Below, piece after piece: positions 1 through 10,020 of a stretch of 64,000 nucleotides of DNA (the stretch's first letter is position 1; each line of letters begins with the position of its first letter). Source of the stretch: Prochlorococcus sp. AG-347-K19 (GTDB lineage: Bacteria; Cyanobacteriota; Cyanobacteriia; PCC-6307; Cyanobiaceae). Below the pieces are notes generated by a model. That model had not been told where the DNA came from, ran no database searches, and worked only from the letters and a program-made list of their open reading frames with translations. The stretch is from NCBI GenBank assembly GCA_003281335.1, contig QCCG01000003.1, forward strand, positions 62,001 to 126,000, given 5' to 3'. Position numbers and translations under genes: made by a program.

Positions 1-1
1 A

Positions 2-1561
2 ACTCCCATCCAAAAAGCTGCAATTCCCGAACTAATGTTAGGCAGGGATTTACTAGGCCAAGCACAAACAGGAACAGGAAAGACTGCAGCTTTTGCATTA
101 CCAATAATAGAAAAACTTACAGATAATAAAAAATTAAATGCGAAGGTTTTAGTTATGACTCCTACAAGAGAATTAGCAACTCAAGTGGCAGAATCTTTTA
201 AAAGTTATAGTTCTGAATCTAGTAATTTTAAGACGGTTGCAATATATGGAGGTACCGACTATCGAAATCAAATTTCTGCATTAAAAAGAAAAGTTGACGT
301 GGTGGTTGGGACCCCAGGCCGAATAATGGATCATATAAGGCAAGGGACTTTTAAAATTCAAGATATAAATTGTCTTGTTTTAGATGAGGCAGATGAAATG
401 TTAAATATGGGTTTTCTTGAAGATATTGAGTGGATAATAGATCAACTTCCGGGAAATAAGCAGATGGTATTGTTTTCAGCAACAATGCCTAGTGAGATAA
501 GAAATATAGCAAAAAAATATCTAAATGATCCCGCCGAAATATTAATCAAAAGTGTCAAAAAAGAAACTCAATTAATTTCGCAAAAATTTCTACATGTACA
601 AAGGCATCATAAGTTAGATGCTTTAAAAAGAATACTAGAACTTAATAACGAGGGAGTAATTATCTTTGTTAGAACTAAACTACTTACTACTTCAATAGCT
701 GAAGCTTTAGAGAATTCAGGTCATACTGTGGCAGTACTTAATGGAGATATACCTCAAAATCAACGAGAAAATACTGTAGATAGATTGAAAAAAGGATTTA
801 TTAATATCCTTGTTGCAACTGATGTCGCAGCTAGAGGCTTAGATGTTGAGAGGATAAAACTTGTTGTTAATTACGATTTTCCTTTTGACAAGGAAACATA
901 TACTCATAGGATTGGAAGAACTGGAAGGGCAGGCAGATCAGGAGAAGCAATCTTATTTGTTAATCAAAGAGAAAAACATTTTCTAAGAAACTTAGAAAAC
1001 TCAACAAGAACCAAGATTGAAGAAATTAATATACCAAGTAATAAAATAATAAATGAAAAAAGGATGGAGAAACTTATAGATAATGTTAATGAGAGTTCTT
1101 TAGCTAAAGATGAAAATGAAGAAAATAAAGCTTTGATTATTGATGTACTGGATAATTTAAAAGAAAAGTACTCTATGGATGACTCAAATATTGCAATGGC
1201 TGCGATTAATTTAGTAATAGGTAATAAATCATTTTTTGTTAATGACGATGATTCTTGGATTAATAAACAAAATAATACTGATCGAAATAGATCAAATAGA
1301 AATTATAATAATCGTATGAGAAATTCAAATAGAAGAAATAATTATCAAAATGATTCTTTTGAAACCTACAAATTTAACTTTGGTAAATTTGATGGAGTTA
1401 GAGTTGCAAATATTATATCCTCAATCTGCAATTCAACTAATATAAATGGTAGATCCATAGGTAAGATACAGATTTTTAATGATTACAGTTTGGTAGATTT
1501 ACCAAGAGATCTGCATAGAGAAACTAAAAATAAATTAAAAAAAATTAAAGTCAGAAACTAG
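2..1561 (+). CDS. deaD: DEAD-box ATP-dependent RNA helicase, 5'-truncated
   Basis: This is a cold-shock/ribosome-associated type RNA helicase that unwinds short RNA duplexes with ATP. The frame is open from base 2 and reads TPIQKAAIPE before the first internal Met at 35. The Q motif is therefore visible and the true start lies upstream of the window. Motifs in order are Walker A (AQTGTGKT, about nt 59-82), PTREL, GTPGR, DEAD (nt 383-394), SAT, and RGLD with HRIGRTGR (about nt 905-930). The C-terminal region has an Asn/Arg-rich linker (about nt 1270-1350) and then a DbpA-like RNA-binding domain (DGVRVANII onward), which is the CsdA/DeaD arrangement. The Arg/Asn tract occupies the place of the RGG-rich linker in GC-richer relatives. 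The family is certain. The exact orthologue (deaD/csdA versus crhR) is less so. Confidence 0.9.
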   Translation, partial: TPIQKAAIPELMLGRDLLGQAQTGTGKTAAFALPIIEKLTDNKKLNAKVLVMTPTRELATQVAESFKSYSSESSNFKTVAIYGGTDYRNQISALKRKVDVVVGTPGRIMDHIRQGTFKIQDINCLVLDEADEMLNMGFLEDIEWIIDQLPGNKQMVLFSATMPSEIRNIAKKYLNDPAEILIKSVKKETQLISQKFLHVQRHHKLDALKRILELNNEGVIIFVRTKLLTTSIAEALENSGHTVAVLNGDIPQNQRENTVDRLKKGFINILVATDVAARGLDVERIKLVVNYDFPFDKETYTHRIGRTGRAGRSGEAILFVNQREKHFLRNLENSTRTKIEEINIPSNKIINEKRMEKLIDNVNESSLAKDENEENKALIIDVLDNLKEKYSMDDSNIAMAAINLVIGNKSFFVNDDDSWINKQNNTDRNRSNRNYNNRMRNSNRRNNYQNDSFETYKFNFGKFDGVRVANIISSICNSTNINGRSIGKIQIFNDYSLVDLPRDLHRETKNKLKKIKVRN

Positions 1562-1570
1562 TGATAGATA

Positions 1571-1864
1571 ATGAAAGCTAGCAAATATAATTTATTTATT
1601 TTTGTGAATCTGATAATACTATTCAACTCCCTTAATAGTTATTATTTAGCTCAAACAAAACAAAATTCAATCATAAAATTATTTTGTCTTCAGAGTGTCA
1701 AAGAGGAAATGATTAAAGCAGAAATGTTATATAGTGAAGAAATTGCGAATGAAACTTGTGATTGTTACTACGAAGAATTTATACAAACTGCAAGTCATCA
1801 AGATGCAAAAACAAAATGTAAATTAGAAACTAGAGAAAATTTAAATCATAATAGAAAAATTTAA
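1571..1864 (+). CDS. small secreted Cys-containing hypothetical protein
   Basis: This 97-residue protein starts with ATG 9 bases after the helicase stop and ends 11 bases before the ABC transporter, so it sits inside a same-strand run. Residues 7-27 are hydrophobic and look like a signal peptide or single membrane anchor ending near YYLAQ. The rest is charged and contains four cysteines in the spacing C..(27 residues)..CDC..(18)..C, which could bind a metal or form disulfides in the periplasm or lumen. I do not recognise a family. Its upkeep as an intact ORF between two conserved genes argues that it is real. Confidence 0.6.
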   Translation: MKASKYNLFIFVNLIILFNSLNSYYLAQTKQNSIIKLFCLQSVKEEMIKAEMLYSEEIANETCDCYYEEFIQTASHQDAKTKCKLETRENLNHNRKI

Positions 1865-1875
1865 TTATTATTTTT

Positions 1876-3648
1876 ATGAGGTCTAAGAACAATCAAAATC
1901 CAATAATTAGACTTTATTTAAATCTGATTGAGGAAAGAAGGTTACTATTTTTTGCTTTTCTTAGTTCCATAATTAATAAAATATTAGATTTAGCTCCCCC
2001 TGTAATAATTGGTCTTGCAGTGGATATCGTTGTTAAGGAACAGAATTCATGGATTGCTGGTTTTGGAATAAAAGAAGTTCCAGCACAATTGATTTTTCTT
2101 GCATTTGCTTCAGGAATTGTTTGGTCTGGTGAATCCTCCTTTGAATATTTATATTCGATTTTATGGAGAAATTTGGCTCAGCTATCGCAACATAAATTAA
2201 GAATAAAAGCTTATGAGCATATCCAAGAGTTAGATATGGATTTTTTTGAAAATGATAATACTGGAAGGCTATTATCTATTTTGAATGATGATATAAATCA
2301 ACTCGAGAGATTTCTAGACCAAGGTGCTAATCAGATTATTCAGTTATTTATAACTGTCTTAATAATTGGGGGCACTATGATTTTTGTCGCTCCAAAAATC
2401 GCTTTATTTGCTTTCTTTCCTATACCAATTATATTTTTAGGGTCTATTAAATTTCAAAGGAAGCTTGCTCCAAAATACAGAGATGTTAGAAATAAAGCTG
2501 GACTGTTGGCATCAAGGCTTAATAATAATCTAAGTGGAATTCTAACTATAAAAAGTTTTACTAAAGAAAAATGGGAACTAAATAGATTAAATAAAGAGAG
2601 TCTCGATTATCAAAGAAGTAATAAGGCTGCAATAAAATTATCTTCTGCTTTTATCCCTCTTATAAGATTTGCAATTTTATTTGCTTTTATAGCGATTCTA
2701 TTAATTGGAGGTTTCCAAACTTGGAATAATACACTTGATGTAGGTACCTATAGTTTTTTAGTATTTATTACACAAAGACTATTATGGCCTTTAACTACTT
2801 TGGGACATGTTTTAGATGATTTTCAGAGATCAATGGCTTCAATAGATAGAGTAATTGATCTCATAGATACGCCTATAAAAATAAAGGACGGAAAAATAAA
2901 AATTGAACCTAAAGATATCAAAGGAGAAATTATTTTTAATAATGTAAATTTTAATTATCCTGGACGAGATTTAACTTTAAAAAACATAAATTTCAAAATT
3001 GAAAATAACTCAACATTAGGAATTGTTGGTTTAACAGGTTCTGGGAAAAGTACAATAATAAAACTACTACTTAGAATTTACGATAGTAATAATGGGACAA
3101 TAACCTTGGGTGGGATTTCTATTAAAGAAATAAATTTGAGGGATTTAAGAAAGTGCATCTCTTTAGTAAGTCAAGAAACTTATTTATTTCATGGTAGTGT
3201 ACAAGAAAATATTGCTTATGGCTCAATCAACCCAAGTCTTAAAGATATCATTAAAGCTTCAAAGATTGCGGAAGCTCATAAGTTTATTGAACAATTACCA
3301 GATGGTTATAAAACTATAGTGGGGGAAAGGGGCCAAAGGCTCTCAGGCGGGCAACGCCAAAGAATTGCCTTGGCAAGAGCTGTTTTAAAGGATGCTCCAA
3401 TATTAATATTAGATGAAGCTACAGCTTCAGTTGATAATGAAACTGAGGCTTTAATTCAAAAATCGTTATCTAGAATCACAAAAGAAAGAACAACTATAGT
3501 AATAGCTCATAGATTAAGCACCACAAAAAATGCGGATAATATTGTAGTTATTGATAAAGGTAAAATAGTTGAAAGCGGAAAACATGAAAAACTATTAGAT
3601 CAGAACAAAATATATGCTGATTTGTGGAATGTTCAAGTAGGAATCTAG
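1876..3648 (+). CDS. ABC exporter, fused membrane and ATPase domains (MsbA/lipid-multidrug type)
   Basis: This 590-residue half-transporter has the type IV exporter layout. An N-terminal ABC transmembrane domain with six helices spans about residues 20-320, and a nucleotide-binding domain spans about 345-580. Walker A (GLTGSGKST) lies near residue 387, the signature LSGGQRQR near 488 and Walker B (ILILDEAT) near 510, followed by the H-loop AHRLST. It would work as a homodimer in the inner or thylakoid membrane. The substrate cannot be read from sequence; lipid, lipid A or drug export are the usual roles. Start ATG at 1876 follows the preceding small gene by 11 bases. It converges on the PsbP-like gene with a 14-base gap. 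Confidence 0.9.
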   Translation: MRSKNNQNPIIRLYLNLIEERRLLFFAFLSSIINKILDLAPPVIIGLAVDIVVKEQNSWIAGFGIKEVPAQLIFLAFASGIVWSGESSFEYLYSILWRNLAQLSQHKLRIKAYEHIQELDMDFFENDNTGRLLSILNDDINQLERFLDQGANQIIQLFITVLIIGGTMIFVAPKIALFAFFPIPIIFLGSIKFQRKLAPKYRDVRNKAGLLASRLNNNLSGILTIKSFTKEKWELNRLNKESLDYQRSNKAAIKLSSAFIPLIRFAILFAFIAILLIGGFQTWNNTLDVGTYSFLVFITQRLLWPLTTLGHVLDDFQRSMASIDRVIDLIDTPIKIKDGKIKIEPKDIKGEIIFNNVNFNYPGRDLTLKNINFKIENNSTLGIVGLTGSGKSTIIKLLLRIYDSNNGTITLGGISIKEINLRDLRKCISLVSQETYLFHGSVQENIAYGSINPSLKDIIKASKIAEAHKFIEQLPDGYKTIVGERGQRLSGGQRQRIALARAVLKDAPILILDEATASVDNETEALIQKSLSRITKERTTIVIAHRLSTTKNADNIVVIDKGKIVESGKHEKLLDQNKIYADLWNVQVGI

Positions 3649-3662
3649 TATGAATTTCTTAA

Positions 3663-4220
3663 CTATATTAAGAAGTTAAAGGATTCAATTACGTTACTAA
3701 ACATACCGTCAACTTTATTCCATCTTTCTTCATTTGTTCCCACAGCGAAAGTGTAAAGTGTTCCTCTATCAATTACGACAGTAGCTAATTCATGTCTTGC
3801 CTGTTCATTTAAATTTAATTCATACTCTAAATCATAGAAAATATGATTGGATGCTTCCCTCTTATTGGAATTTAAAAGTTTTACATCTCGACCTGAACCT
3901 TCGGGAGCAATGACTTTATCAATTAATGTTTGACCTACTTCACTTGGACTACCTAATTGCTCTAATTGAACCTCTTTATTGACATCAGAAATAACTAAAC
4001 TTAAGGTCTCATTACTATTTATTAAATCATGATAAATAATTTCAGGTCCTCCTTCGACTTTTACTCTAGTCCATCCTGTTGGATACAAAAAGGCATATCT
4101 ACCATCTGGACTTTGATAAGCTTCTAATCCGGCATTTAGCCCGCCACTACAAGCACTCAGTGTTAAGCACAAAAAAACCAAAAATAAATATTTGAAAGGG
4201 TTAAATTTAATATTTTTCAT
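3663..4220 (-). CDS. PsbP-family lumenal lipoprotein (CyanoP-like)
   Basis: This 185-residue precursor carries a lipoprotein signal peptide. Residues 10-20 are hydrophobic and are followed by the lipobox L21-S-A-C24, so the mature protein would be lipidated at Cys24 and held in the thylakoid lumen. The mature part begins with the PsbP-type stretch YQSPDGRYAFLYPTGW and continues with the VSDVNKEVQLEQLGSPSEVG segment typical of PsbP proteins. CyanoP associates with photosystem II and is thought to aid its assembly. The length matches cyanobacterial CyanoP. It is transcribed alone on the minus strand. Confidence 0.88.
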   Translation of the reverse strand: MKNIKFNPFKYLFLVFLCLTLSACSGGLNAGLEAYQSPDGRYAFLYPTGWTRVKVEGGPEIIYHDLINSNETLSLVISDVNKEVQLEQLGSPSEVGQTLIDKVIAPEGSGRDVKLLNSNKREASNHIFYDLEYELNLNEQARHELATVVIDRGTLYTFAVGTNEERWNKVDGMFSNVIESFNFLI

Positions 4221-4323
4221 TATGTTTGAAATTACTAACTAAAAACATAATAAGACATTAAAAGCAAACAATTATGGCAATTCAGAATTTTGCGTCTAAA
4301 TTATTTCTAGAAATAGTTTAATT

Positions 4324-4923
4324 TTGATCACTTATACTAAACCACTTTCAAAATTAATTGGTCATTTTGAGAAATTTCCAGGGATTGGCCCAAGAACAGC
4401 TCAGCGATTAGCCTTGTTTATTTTAAAACAACCTGAAAGTACAATAAAAGATTTCTCAAATGCATTGTTAGAAGCTCGTAGTAATGTTGGGCGTTGTAAA
4501 AAATGCTTCAATTTGACTTCAGCAGATGAATGTGAAATTTGTAGAAATACTGAAAGAAATCAAAAACTAATCTGTGTAGTAGCAGAAACTAAAGATTTGC
4601 TTGCTTTGGAAAGGGCTCGAGAATTTAAAGGCGTCTACCATGTTATAGGCGGTTTGATATCTCCAATGGATTCTGTTGGCCCTGAACTCTTAGAAATAAG
4701 GAGCTTAGTAGAACGAGTCAGTAAGTCTGAAATAGATGAGATTATATTGGCATTAACTCCCAGTGTTGAGGGAGATACAACAAGTCTTTATATTGGAAAA
4801 TTATTAGCCCCTTTTACAAAAGTTACGAGAATTGCATATGGCCTCCCAATGGGTAGTGAACTTGAATATGTGGATGAAGTTACACTTGCGAGAGCTTTAG
4901 AAGGAAGAACAAAACTTAATTAG
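4324..4923 (+). CDS. recR: recombination mediator RecR
   Basis: RecR works with RecO/RecF to load RecA on gapped DNA. The 199-residue protein has the full family layout. A helix-hairpin-helix region ([13 protein letters not shown], residues 18-30) is followed by a four-Cys zinc site at C58, C61, C70 and C73, and then by a Toprim domain starting near residue 82 ([12 protein letters not shown]). The C-terminal region has the family's [11 protein letters not shown] motif. The start codon is TTG at 4324, because no in-frame ATG lies close enough to keep the N-terminal helix. The gene is followed after 3 bases by lipA, so the two are probably co-transcribed. Confidence 0.95.
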   Translation: MITYTKPLSKLIGHFEKFPGIGPRTAQRLALFILKQPESTIKDFSNALLEARSNVGRCKKCFNLTSADECEICRNTERNQKLICVVAETKDLLALERAREFKGVYHVIGGLISPMDSVGPELLEIRSLVERVSKSEIDEIILALTPSVEGDTTSLYIGKLLAPFTKVTRIAYGLPMGSELEYVDEVTLARALEGRTKLN

Positions 4924-4926
4924 ACA

Positions 4927-5826
4927 ATGATAAACAATAATCTGATCAAAAAAGAAAAAATTTTAAGACTTCCCCCATGGATAAAATTTCCTATTAGTAA
5001 AGCTTCAGAGTTCGAAAAAATTCAAACACTCATCAAAAAATCAAATATTCATACTATTTGTGAAGAAGCAAGATGTCCAAATAGAGCAGAGTGTTATGCC
5101 TCAGGAACAGCCACTTTCTTATTGGGTGGATCGATATGTTCTCGTTCTTGTGCTTTTTGTCAGGTAAAGAAAGGTAGACCTAGTTCTATCAATATTGATG
5201 AATGTACTAAAGTCGCTGAAGCAGTAAAATTACTAAATTTGAAATATGTTGTTTTGACATCTGTAGCTAGAGACGATCTTCCTGATCATGGTGCAACTTT
5301 ATTTTTATCTACAATTGATGAGATTAGAAAAATTGATTCAACAATCAAAATAGAGGTTTTAACTCCTGATTTATGGGGTGGGGGCAAAAATTTTGATGAA
5401 ACAAATAACCTTCAAACTGAGAGATTAAAGTTGATTTTAGAAAAAGATCCAATATGCTTTAATCATAATCTCGAAACTGTTGAAAGACTGCAAAAAGAAG
5501 TTAGGAGAGGTGCAAATTACAAAAAATCCCTTAGTTTACTAAAAAAGTCAAAAGATATTGCTCCTCATATTCAAACTAAATCAGGCATCATGTTAGGCCT
5601 TGGGGAAACATTGGATGAAATAAAAAATACAATTTATGATCTTAAAAAAATAGATTGTGATCAAATTACGATTGGCCAATATTTAAGGCCTTCATTTAAT
5701 CATTTGGCAGTTAAGAAATATTGGGATCCATTAGAGTTTGAATATTTATATCGCTTCTCTAAGGAATTAGGATTTAAGAAAGTATCTTCTGGCCCCTTAG
5801 TTAGAAGTAGTTATCACGCGGGTTAA
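4927..5826 (+). CDS. lipA: lipoyl synthase (radical SAM)
   Basis: LipA inserts two sulfur atoms into octanoyl groups on E2 and H proteins. The 299-residue protein shows both iron-sulfur motifs. The auxiliary cluster site is C45-x4-C50-x5-C56 (CEEARCPNRAEC), and the radical SAM cluster site is C71-x3-C75-x2-C78 (CSRSCAFC). The C-terminal RSSY of LipA is also present (residues 293-296). It begins 3 bases after recR. Its TAA stop overlaps the stop of the convergent gene on the other strand in a shared TTAA at 5823-5826. Confidence 0.95.
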   Translation: MINNNLIKKEKILRLPPWIKFPISKASEFEKIQTLIKKSNIHTICEEARCPNRAECYASGTATFLLGGSICSRSCAFCQVKKGRPSSINIDECTKVAEAVKLLNLKYVVLTSVARDDLPDHGATLFLSTIDEIRKIDSTIKIEVLTPDLWGGGKNFDETNNLQTERLKLILEKDPICFNHNLETVERLQKEVRRGANYKKSLSLLKKSKDIAPHIQTKSGIMLGLGETLDEIKNTIYDLKKIDCDQITIGQYLRPSFNHLAVKKYWDPLEFEYLYRFSKELGFKKVSSGPLVRSSYHAG

Positions 5827-6323
5827 CTTTCTTCAATTAATGAGAGTTTCTTTTCAAGTTTTTTCAGTATGGAAATACATTCCCCGTTCATAAGTGTACC
5901 TGCGCCTCCCCAAACCAATCTTAATAAAAGATCTATTGGGCTAGAACCAACTTCTTTCACAATTTTGAAGCCTATTAACTTGAAATATCTTACAAGTTTT
6001 TTACTATATCCTTCACTATCAAAAATAGCTAAAAGTCTTGCTTTGTTGCTTGATTTTTTTTCAATTGCCCAAGCCATAGTTGTTGCCCATATTAATTCCG
6101 AAACAAAAGCAGGAGATTTGCTAAGGATTCTTAATGTATCAAGCTGAATACCTTGTTTATTTAGATAAGTCCAACCTTTCATTTCGGCCCAAATCTTAAT
6201 GATGCTACCTTTCTGTTCTGCAATAACAATTCTAAAGAAACATAATCCGAGAGTTTCTCTAACTTGAATTTTAATTAATAATCCAATGGTACTTGCTAAT
6301 TTTTCTAATTCTTCAACTTTCAT
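5823..6323 (-). CDS. conserved cyanobacterial protein of unknown function
   Basis: This is a 166-residue soluble-looking protein without a signal peptide, membrane helix or catalytic motif that I can name. A mixed alpha/beta pattern and the central FDSEGYSKKLVRYFKLIGFKIV segment are faintly reminiscent of GNAT acyltransferase folds, but I do not see a convincing acetyl-CoA loop. It is the last gene of the minus-strand lysA-cdaA-uppS-bioB-trhO run, 11 bases after trhO. Its stop overlaps that of lipA by 4 bases. Function unknown. Confidence 0.7.
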   Translation of the reverse strand: MKVEELEKLASTIGLLIKIQVRETLGLCFFRIVIAEQKGSIIKIWAEMKGWTYLNKQGIQLDTLRILSKSPAFVSELIWATTMAWAIEKKSSNKARLLAIFDSEGYSKKLVRYFKLIGFKIVKEVGSSPIDLLLRLVWGGAGTLMNGECISILKKLEKKLSLIEES

Positions 6324-6334
6324 GATTTTGAAAA

Positions 6335-7267
6335 TTAATTTTTATAAATTGTTTGATTTCCCCCTTTTAATCTATCGATCTGCTGTTGTCTTTCTTCAAA
6401 CCTTTTCCTATCATCATCACTGAATTTATCTATGCAGAAATGACATTGAATACCCTTTATATAATCTTTTCTTTTTTGATCTTCAATTGAAACTGGCATT
6501 CCGCATGCATGACAAATGGAGTAGGATCCTTTTTTTAATTCGTGATCTAAAGCAACTCTCTTATCAAAAACATAACATTCACCTTCAAATAAGTTTTCTT
6601 CTTCTGATATGTCATCAAGGTATTGAAGGATGCCCCCTTGAAGGTGATAAATATTTTTATAACCTTTCTTTTTCAGTAAACTTGTAGCTTTTTCACATCT
6701 TATACCTCCGGTACAAAACATTGCTATATTTGTAGATTCTTTTTTTTTCAAATGGCTATCTAAATGATCATTCACCCACTTGGGGAATTCGCTAAAGTTT
6801 TTCGTATTTGGGTTTATTGAATTTTTAAATGTTCCTATGGAAACCTCATAATGATTTCTAGTATCAATGACTATTGTATTTTGATTTTTGATTAACTTAT
6901 TCCAATTCGCCGAGTCAATATAAGTCCCATTATCTCGTACAGGGTTTATTTCATTGACGCCCATGGTAACAATTTCTTTCTTGATTTTTATTTTTAATTT
7001 TTTGAAGACTTTCTTTTTTGAAAAGTTTACCTTTATATTCAAATTTCTAATAAGTGTATATTTCTTTAGTAGATTTATTACGATATCAATAACATTTTTT
7101 TCAGCACAAATAGTACCATTAATCCCTTCACTTGCAAAAATTAATAAACCTGAAAGATCGTTTTCACTTTCAATTTCTAATAATTTATTTTTGAGATCAA
7201 AAATTAAGTTTTCTTGAAATGGGAAGAAAGAATAAAGAGAGACTATTTTATAATCCTTGCTTTTCAT
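6335..7267 (-). CDS. trhO: tRNA uridine(34) hydroxylase TrhO (rhodanese-like, YceA family)
   Basis: TrhO hydroxylates wobble U34 of certain tRNAs at C5, an early step to cmo5U/mo5U. The 310-residue protein has an N-terminal UPF0176 domain with the SEGINGT motif at residues 47-52. A rhodanese domain follows with the active loop F184-C185-TGGIRC, giving Cys185 as the likely catalytic residue. The C-terminal segment has a Cys-rich knuckle (CHAC ... CHFC) common to the family. Its ATG overlaps the bioB stop by 4 bases (7264-7267), which suggests translational coupling in the same operon. Confidence 0.92.
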   Translation of the reverse strand: MKSKDYKIVSLYSFFPFQENLIFDLKNKLLEIESENDLSGLLIFASEGINGTICAEKNVIDIVINLLKKYTLIRNLNIKVNFSKKKVFKKLKIKIKKEIVTMGVNEINPVRDNGTYIDSANWNKLIKNQNTIVIDTRNHYEVSIGTFKNSINPNTKNFSEFPKWVNDHLDSHLKKKESTNIAMFCTGGIRCEKATSLLKKKGYKNIYHLQGGILQYLDDISEEENLFEGECYVFDKRVALDHELKKGSYSICHACGMPVSIEDQKRKDYIKGIQCHFCIDKFSDDDRKRFEERQQQIDRLKGGNQTIYKN

Positions 7268-8271
7268 GAAGATGATAATGTTTTTTCACAAGTTTCGAAA
7301 TCTTTATTAAATGATACTCCAACCTCTTTAAGAAGTTTTCTGTCTGACTGAAAAGATGGATTTGATGTTGTGAGCAACTCATCTCCATAAAAAATTGAAT
7401 TTGCACCACATTGAAAACATAAAATTTGGGCTTCTTTTGAGAGTTGTTCTCTTCCTGCACTTAATCTTATTTTACTTTTAGGCATAAGAATTCTGGCTGT
7501 AGCTATCATCCTAATCATCTCAATTGAATCAATTTCTTTATTATCTTCTAAACCAGTACCTTCAATAGCTACTAATGAATTTATAGGAACACTTTCAGGG
7601 TGCGGATACATGTTTGAAAGAACTTCCAAAAGAGATGCTCTATCGCAATTAGTTTCACCCAAACCTATTATTCCTCCACAACAAACATTTATTCCTGCAT
7701 TTCTTACTCTTTTGATAGTATCTAATCTGTCTTGATAAGTTCTAGTCGTAATAATATTTTTATAATGCTCAGGACTAGTATCAAGATTATGGTTATACGC
7801 GGTCAAACCTGCATCAGCGAGTTTGGACGCTTGTTCTTCTGTAAGCATCCCAGCAGTAACGCATGCTTCCATTCCTAAATCTCTTACGCCGCTAACCATC
7901 TCTAACATTGCGTTAAAAGATTTTCCATCTCTAATTTCCCTCCATGCCCAACCCATACAAAACCTATCTGCACCTTGATTTTTTGCTATTTGAGCTCTTG
8001 CTAAAACCTCTTCAACTTGAAATTGTGGATGACTTTTGATTTCGCTGGAACTATAAATTGATTGGCTACAATACGAACAATTTTCCTCACATCCTCCAGT
8101 TTTAACGCTGAACAAGGATGCTAATTGAATGTTGTATTTATTGAATTTCCTATGAACGATTTGTGATTCCCACATTAAATCAATCAGAGGCATATTAAGT
8201 ATTTCCAATATCTCCTTTTTATCCCAATCGAACCTAATTTCTTTTAATAACTGATTATCAGAATTAGCCAT
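7264..8271 (-). CDS. bioB: biotin synthase (radical SAM)
   Basis: BioB converts dethiobiotin to biotin using sulfur from its own cluster. The 335-residue enzyme has the radical SAM motif C61-x3-C65-x2-C68 (CEENCSYC). Further motifs include [19 protein letters not shown] and the [10 protein letters not shown] segment that carries a cysteine of the second cluster. It sits in the middle of the minus-strand run, 5 bases after uppS and overlapping trhO. The length and motifs match the family. Confidence 0.95.
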   Translation of the reverse strand: MANSDNQLLKEIRFDWDKKEILEILNMPLIDLMWESQIVHRKFNKYNIQLASLFSVKTGGCEENCSYCSQSIYSSSEIKSHPQFQVEEVLARAQIAKNQGADRFCMGWAWREIRDGKSFNAMLEMVSGVRDLGMEACVTAGMLTEEQASKLADAGLTAYNHNLDTSPEHYKNIITTRTYQDRLDTIKRVRNAGINVCCGGIIGLGETNCDRASLLEVLSNMYPHPESVPINSLVAIEGTGLEDNKEIDSIEMIRMIATARILMPKSKIRLSAGREQLSKEAQILCFQCGANSIFYGDELLTTSNPSFQSDRKLLKEVGVSFNKDFETCEKTLSSS

Positions 8272-8276
8272 TTTTG

Positions 8277-9080
8277 TTAGGAAGAATATTGGGAATCTTC
8301 AAAAGATTCATTTTGGAATGATTCTATACCGCCGAAACGTCTATCCCTTGATTGGTAATCAATTATTGCTTTTAGAAATTCATGCTCATTGAAGTCTGGC
8401 CAAAGTACGTCAGATATGTAAATTTCCGAATAAGCTAATTGCCATAAAAGAAAATTACTGATCCTTTTTTCTCCACTAGTTCTTATTAGTAATTCTGGAT
8501 CTTTAATTCCTTGAGTTATTAGCTCTGAATTAAATAATTCTTCATTAACTTCACTTGGTTTTATTTCACCAGAAAAACATTTAAATGCTAGTTCTTTTGC
8601 AACTTTTACTATTTCTTGCCTGCCTCCGTAATTGACGCAAACATTCAATAAAAATTTATTGTTGTTTTTAGTTAGAGATTCTGAATTAGAGATTATTTTT
8701 TTTAAAGATTCTGGGAAAGGAGTTAAATCTCCAATGAATTTTATTTTTGTTAATTCTTCATGTATCTCTTCAATTTCGTTACTCAAAACTTCGCTAAAAA
8801 GATTTATGAGAAAGTCAACCTCTTTTGTTGGTCTTGTCCAATTCTCAGTTGAAAAAGCATAAACAGTAAGTATTTTACAACCTAATTTTTTTGAAGCTTT
8901 GAGAATCTCTTTTAAAACATCCACTCCTCTCTTATGTCCATATGTGCGAGGTAAACTTTTTTTTGAAGCCCATCGCCCATTCCCATCCATAATTATTGCA
9001 ACATGTTCTGGAACTTTCCGCTTATCTATTCTTTTAGATAAGTCGTTATTTTTCTCGTAAATTATTTTTCCTAAACTCAT
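8277..9080 (-). CDS. uppS: isoprenyl transferase / undecaprenyl diphosphate synthase
   Basis: This enzyme condenses isopentenyl units in cis onto farnesyl diphosphate to make the lipid carrier for peptidoglycan and glycans. The 267-residue protein contains the signature [10 protein letters not shown] with the catalytic Asp at residue 32. It also has the conserved [13 protein letters not shown] block and the C-terminal [18 protein letters not shown] motif. It follows cdaA by 3 bases, so the two are almost certainly co-translated in one message. The pairing of c-di-AMP synthesis with carrier-lipid synthesis fits a cell-envelope role. Confidence 0.95.
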   Translation of the reverse strand: MSLGKIIYEKNNDLSKRIDKRKVPEHVAIIMDGNGRWASKKSLPRTYGHKRGVDVLKEILKASKKLGCKILTVYAFSTENWTRPTKEVDFLINLFSEVLSNEIEEIHEELTKIKFIGDLTPFPESLKKIISNSESLTKNNNKFLLNVCVNYGGRQEIVKVAKELAFKCFSGEIKPSEVNEELFNSELITQGIKDPELLIRTSGEKRISNFLLWQLAYSEIYISDVLWPDFNEHEFLKAIIDYQSRDRRFGGIESFQNESFEDSQYSS

Positions 9081-9083
9081 GAG

Positions 9084-9992
9084 TTAATCGTTTTTGTTAG
9101 TAAAGATTTCTGATTTTTCTAACTCTTTATTATTAATTTCACTGATAATATTATCACCTTGGTTTGTCTTTTGGGATAAAACATTTTTACTTAAAGATGC
9201 TTTATTTGCTCCCATAGAGTTTTGATTCCCAATCAAATTTACAAGAAGTTCTTGCAACCTACTACTGGTAATTGGTCTCTCAAGTTTTCCTTGGTTTGCT
9301 AATGATAACGTACCTGTTTCTTCAGAAACAACAATACATATACACCTGTCAAATCTTTCTGTAATTCCTAATGCAGCTAAATGTCTTGTTCCATACCTGC
9401 TAATTCCTTGCCTCGAGAGAGGAAGAATTACACCGGCAGATATTATTTTGTTACCTTTAACAAGAACTGCTCCATCATGTAATGGTGTATCTGTTGCAAA
9501 AAGATTGATTAGAAGGTCTGTTGATAATTGTGCCTCAATATTTGTACCTGAATATAAGAAATCTTCAGGCCTTAAATCACTCCCTAAATCCACAACAATT
9601 AAAGCGCCTCTTCTATTCTGAGAGAGTTTACCTGCAGTATCGACTAACTGAGTAATAGTAGTTGATGTTGCTCTAAATTCTTTTTGCGGATTACCTAGTA
9701 GTACAGCTAACCTCCCAGTACCTAATAATTCCATTAATCTTCTTAGCTCTCCTTGCCAAAGAATTGCTAAGGAGAGAGAGCAAGCAAGGACTACAGCATC
9801 AATTAATTTTGATGTTAATGGAAGGTATGCATATCTCTGAATAAACCATGAGGAAGAAACTAAAAACAAATATCCCCTTAAAAGCCATAATGTTCTCTGT
9901 TCTCTTACTCTAGAAAATAATAAAAGTCCAAAACCAACAGCAAATAAAACATCTAATAAAAGTTTTAAATTTATTATCCCCCAGAAATTCAC
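9084..9992 (-). CDS. cdaA: membrane diadenylate cyclase CdaA (c-di-AMP synthase)
   Basis: CdaA makes cyclic di-AMP from two ATP. The 302-residue protein begins with about three transmembrane helices (residues 8-27, 36-52 and 62-80) followed by a DAC domain at about 100-260. The catalytic DGA motif is at D173-G174-A175. The second motif reads R203-H204-L205 where the classical text has RHR, so the third position is Leu. The C-terminal 40 residues are polar and low-complexity. The gene lies between lysA and uppS on the same strand. In other bacteria c-di-AMP controls potassium and osmotic balance and the cell wall, and a probable partner hydrolase gene sits 25 kb away at 34981. Confidence 0.9.
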   Translation of the reverse strand: MNFWGIINLKLLLDVLFAVGFGLLLFSRVREQRTLWLLRGYLFLVSSSWFIQRYAYLPLTSKLIDAVVLACSLSLAILWQGELRRLMELLGTGRLAVLLGNPQKEFRATSTTITQLVDTAGKLSQNRRGALIVVDLGSDLRPEDFLYSGTNIEAQLSTDLLINLFATDTPLHDGAVLVKGNKIISAGVILPLSRQGISRYGTRHLAALGITERFDRCICIVVSEETGTLSLANQGKLERPITSSRLQELLVNLIGNQNSMGANKASLSKNVLSQKTNQGDNIISEINNKELEKSEIFTNKND

Positions 9993-10020
9993 ATTAAAAA
10001 CAAAATTAATTTAAATGTAC

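Noticed and set aside
3656..3674. TTCTTAA/TTAAGAA inverted repeat between the ABC exporter and the PsbP gene
   Set aside because: Seven A/T-rich pairs with a five-base loop and no T-run make a weak hairpin; not called as a terminator.
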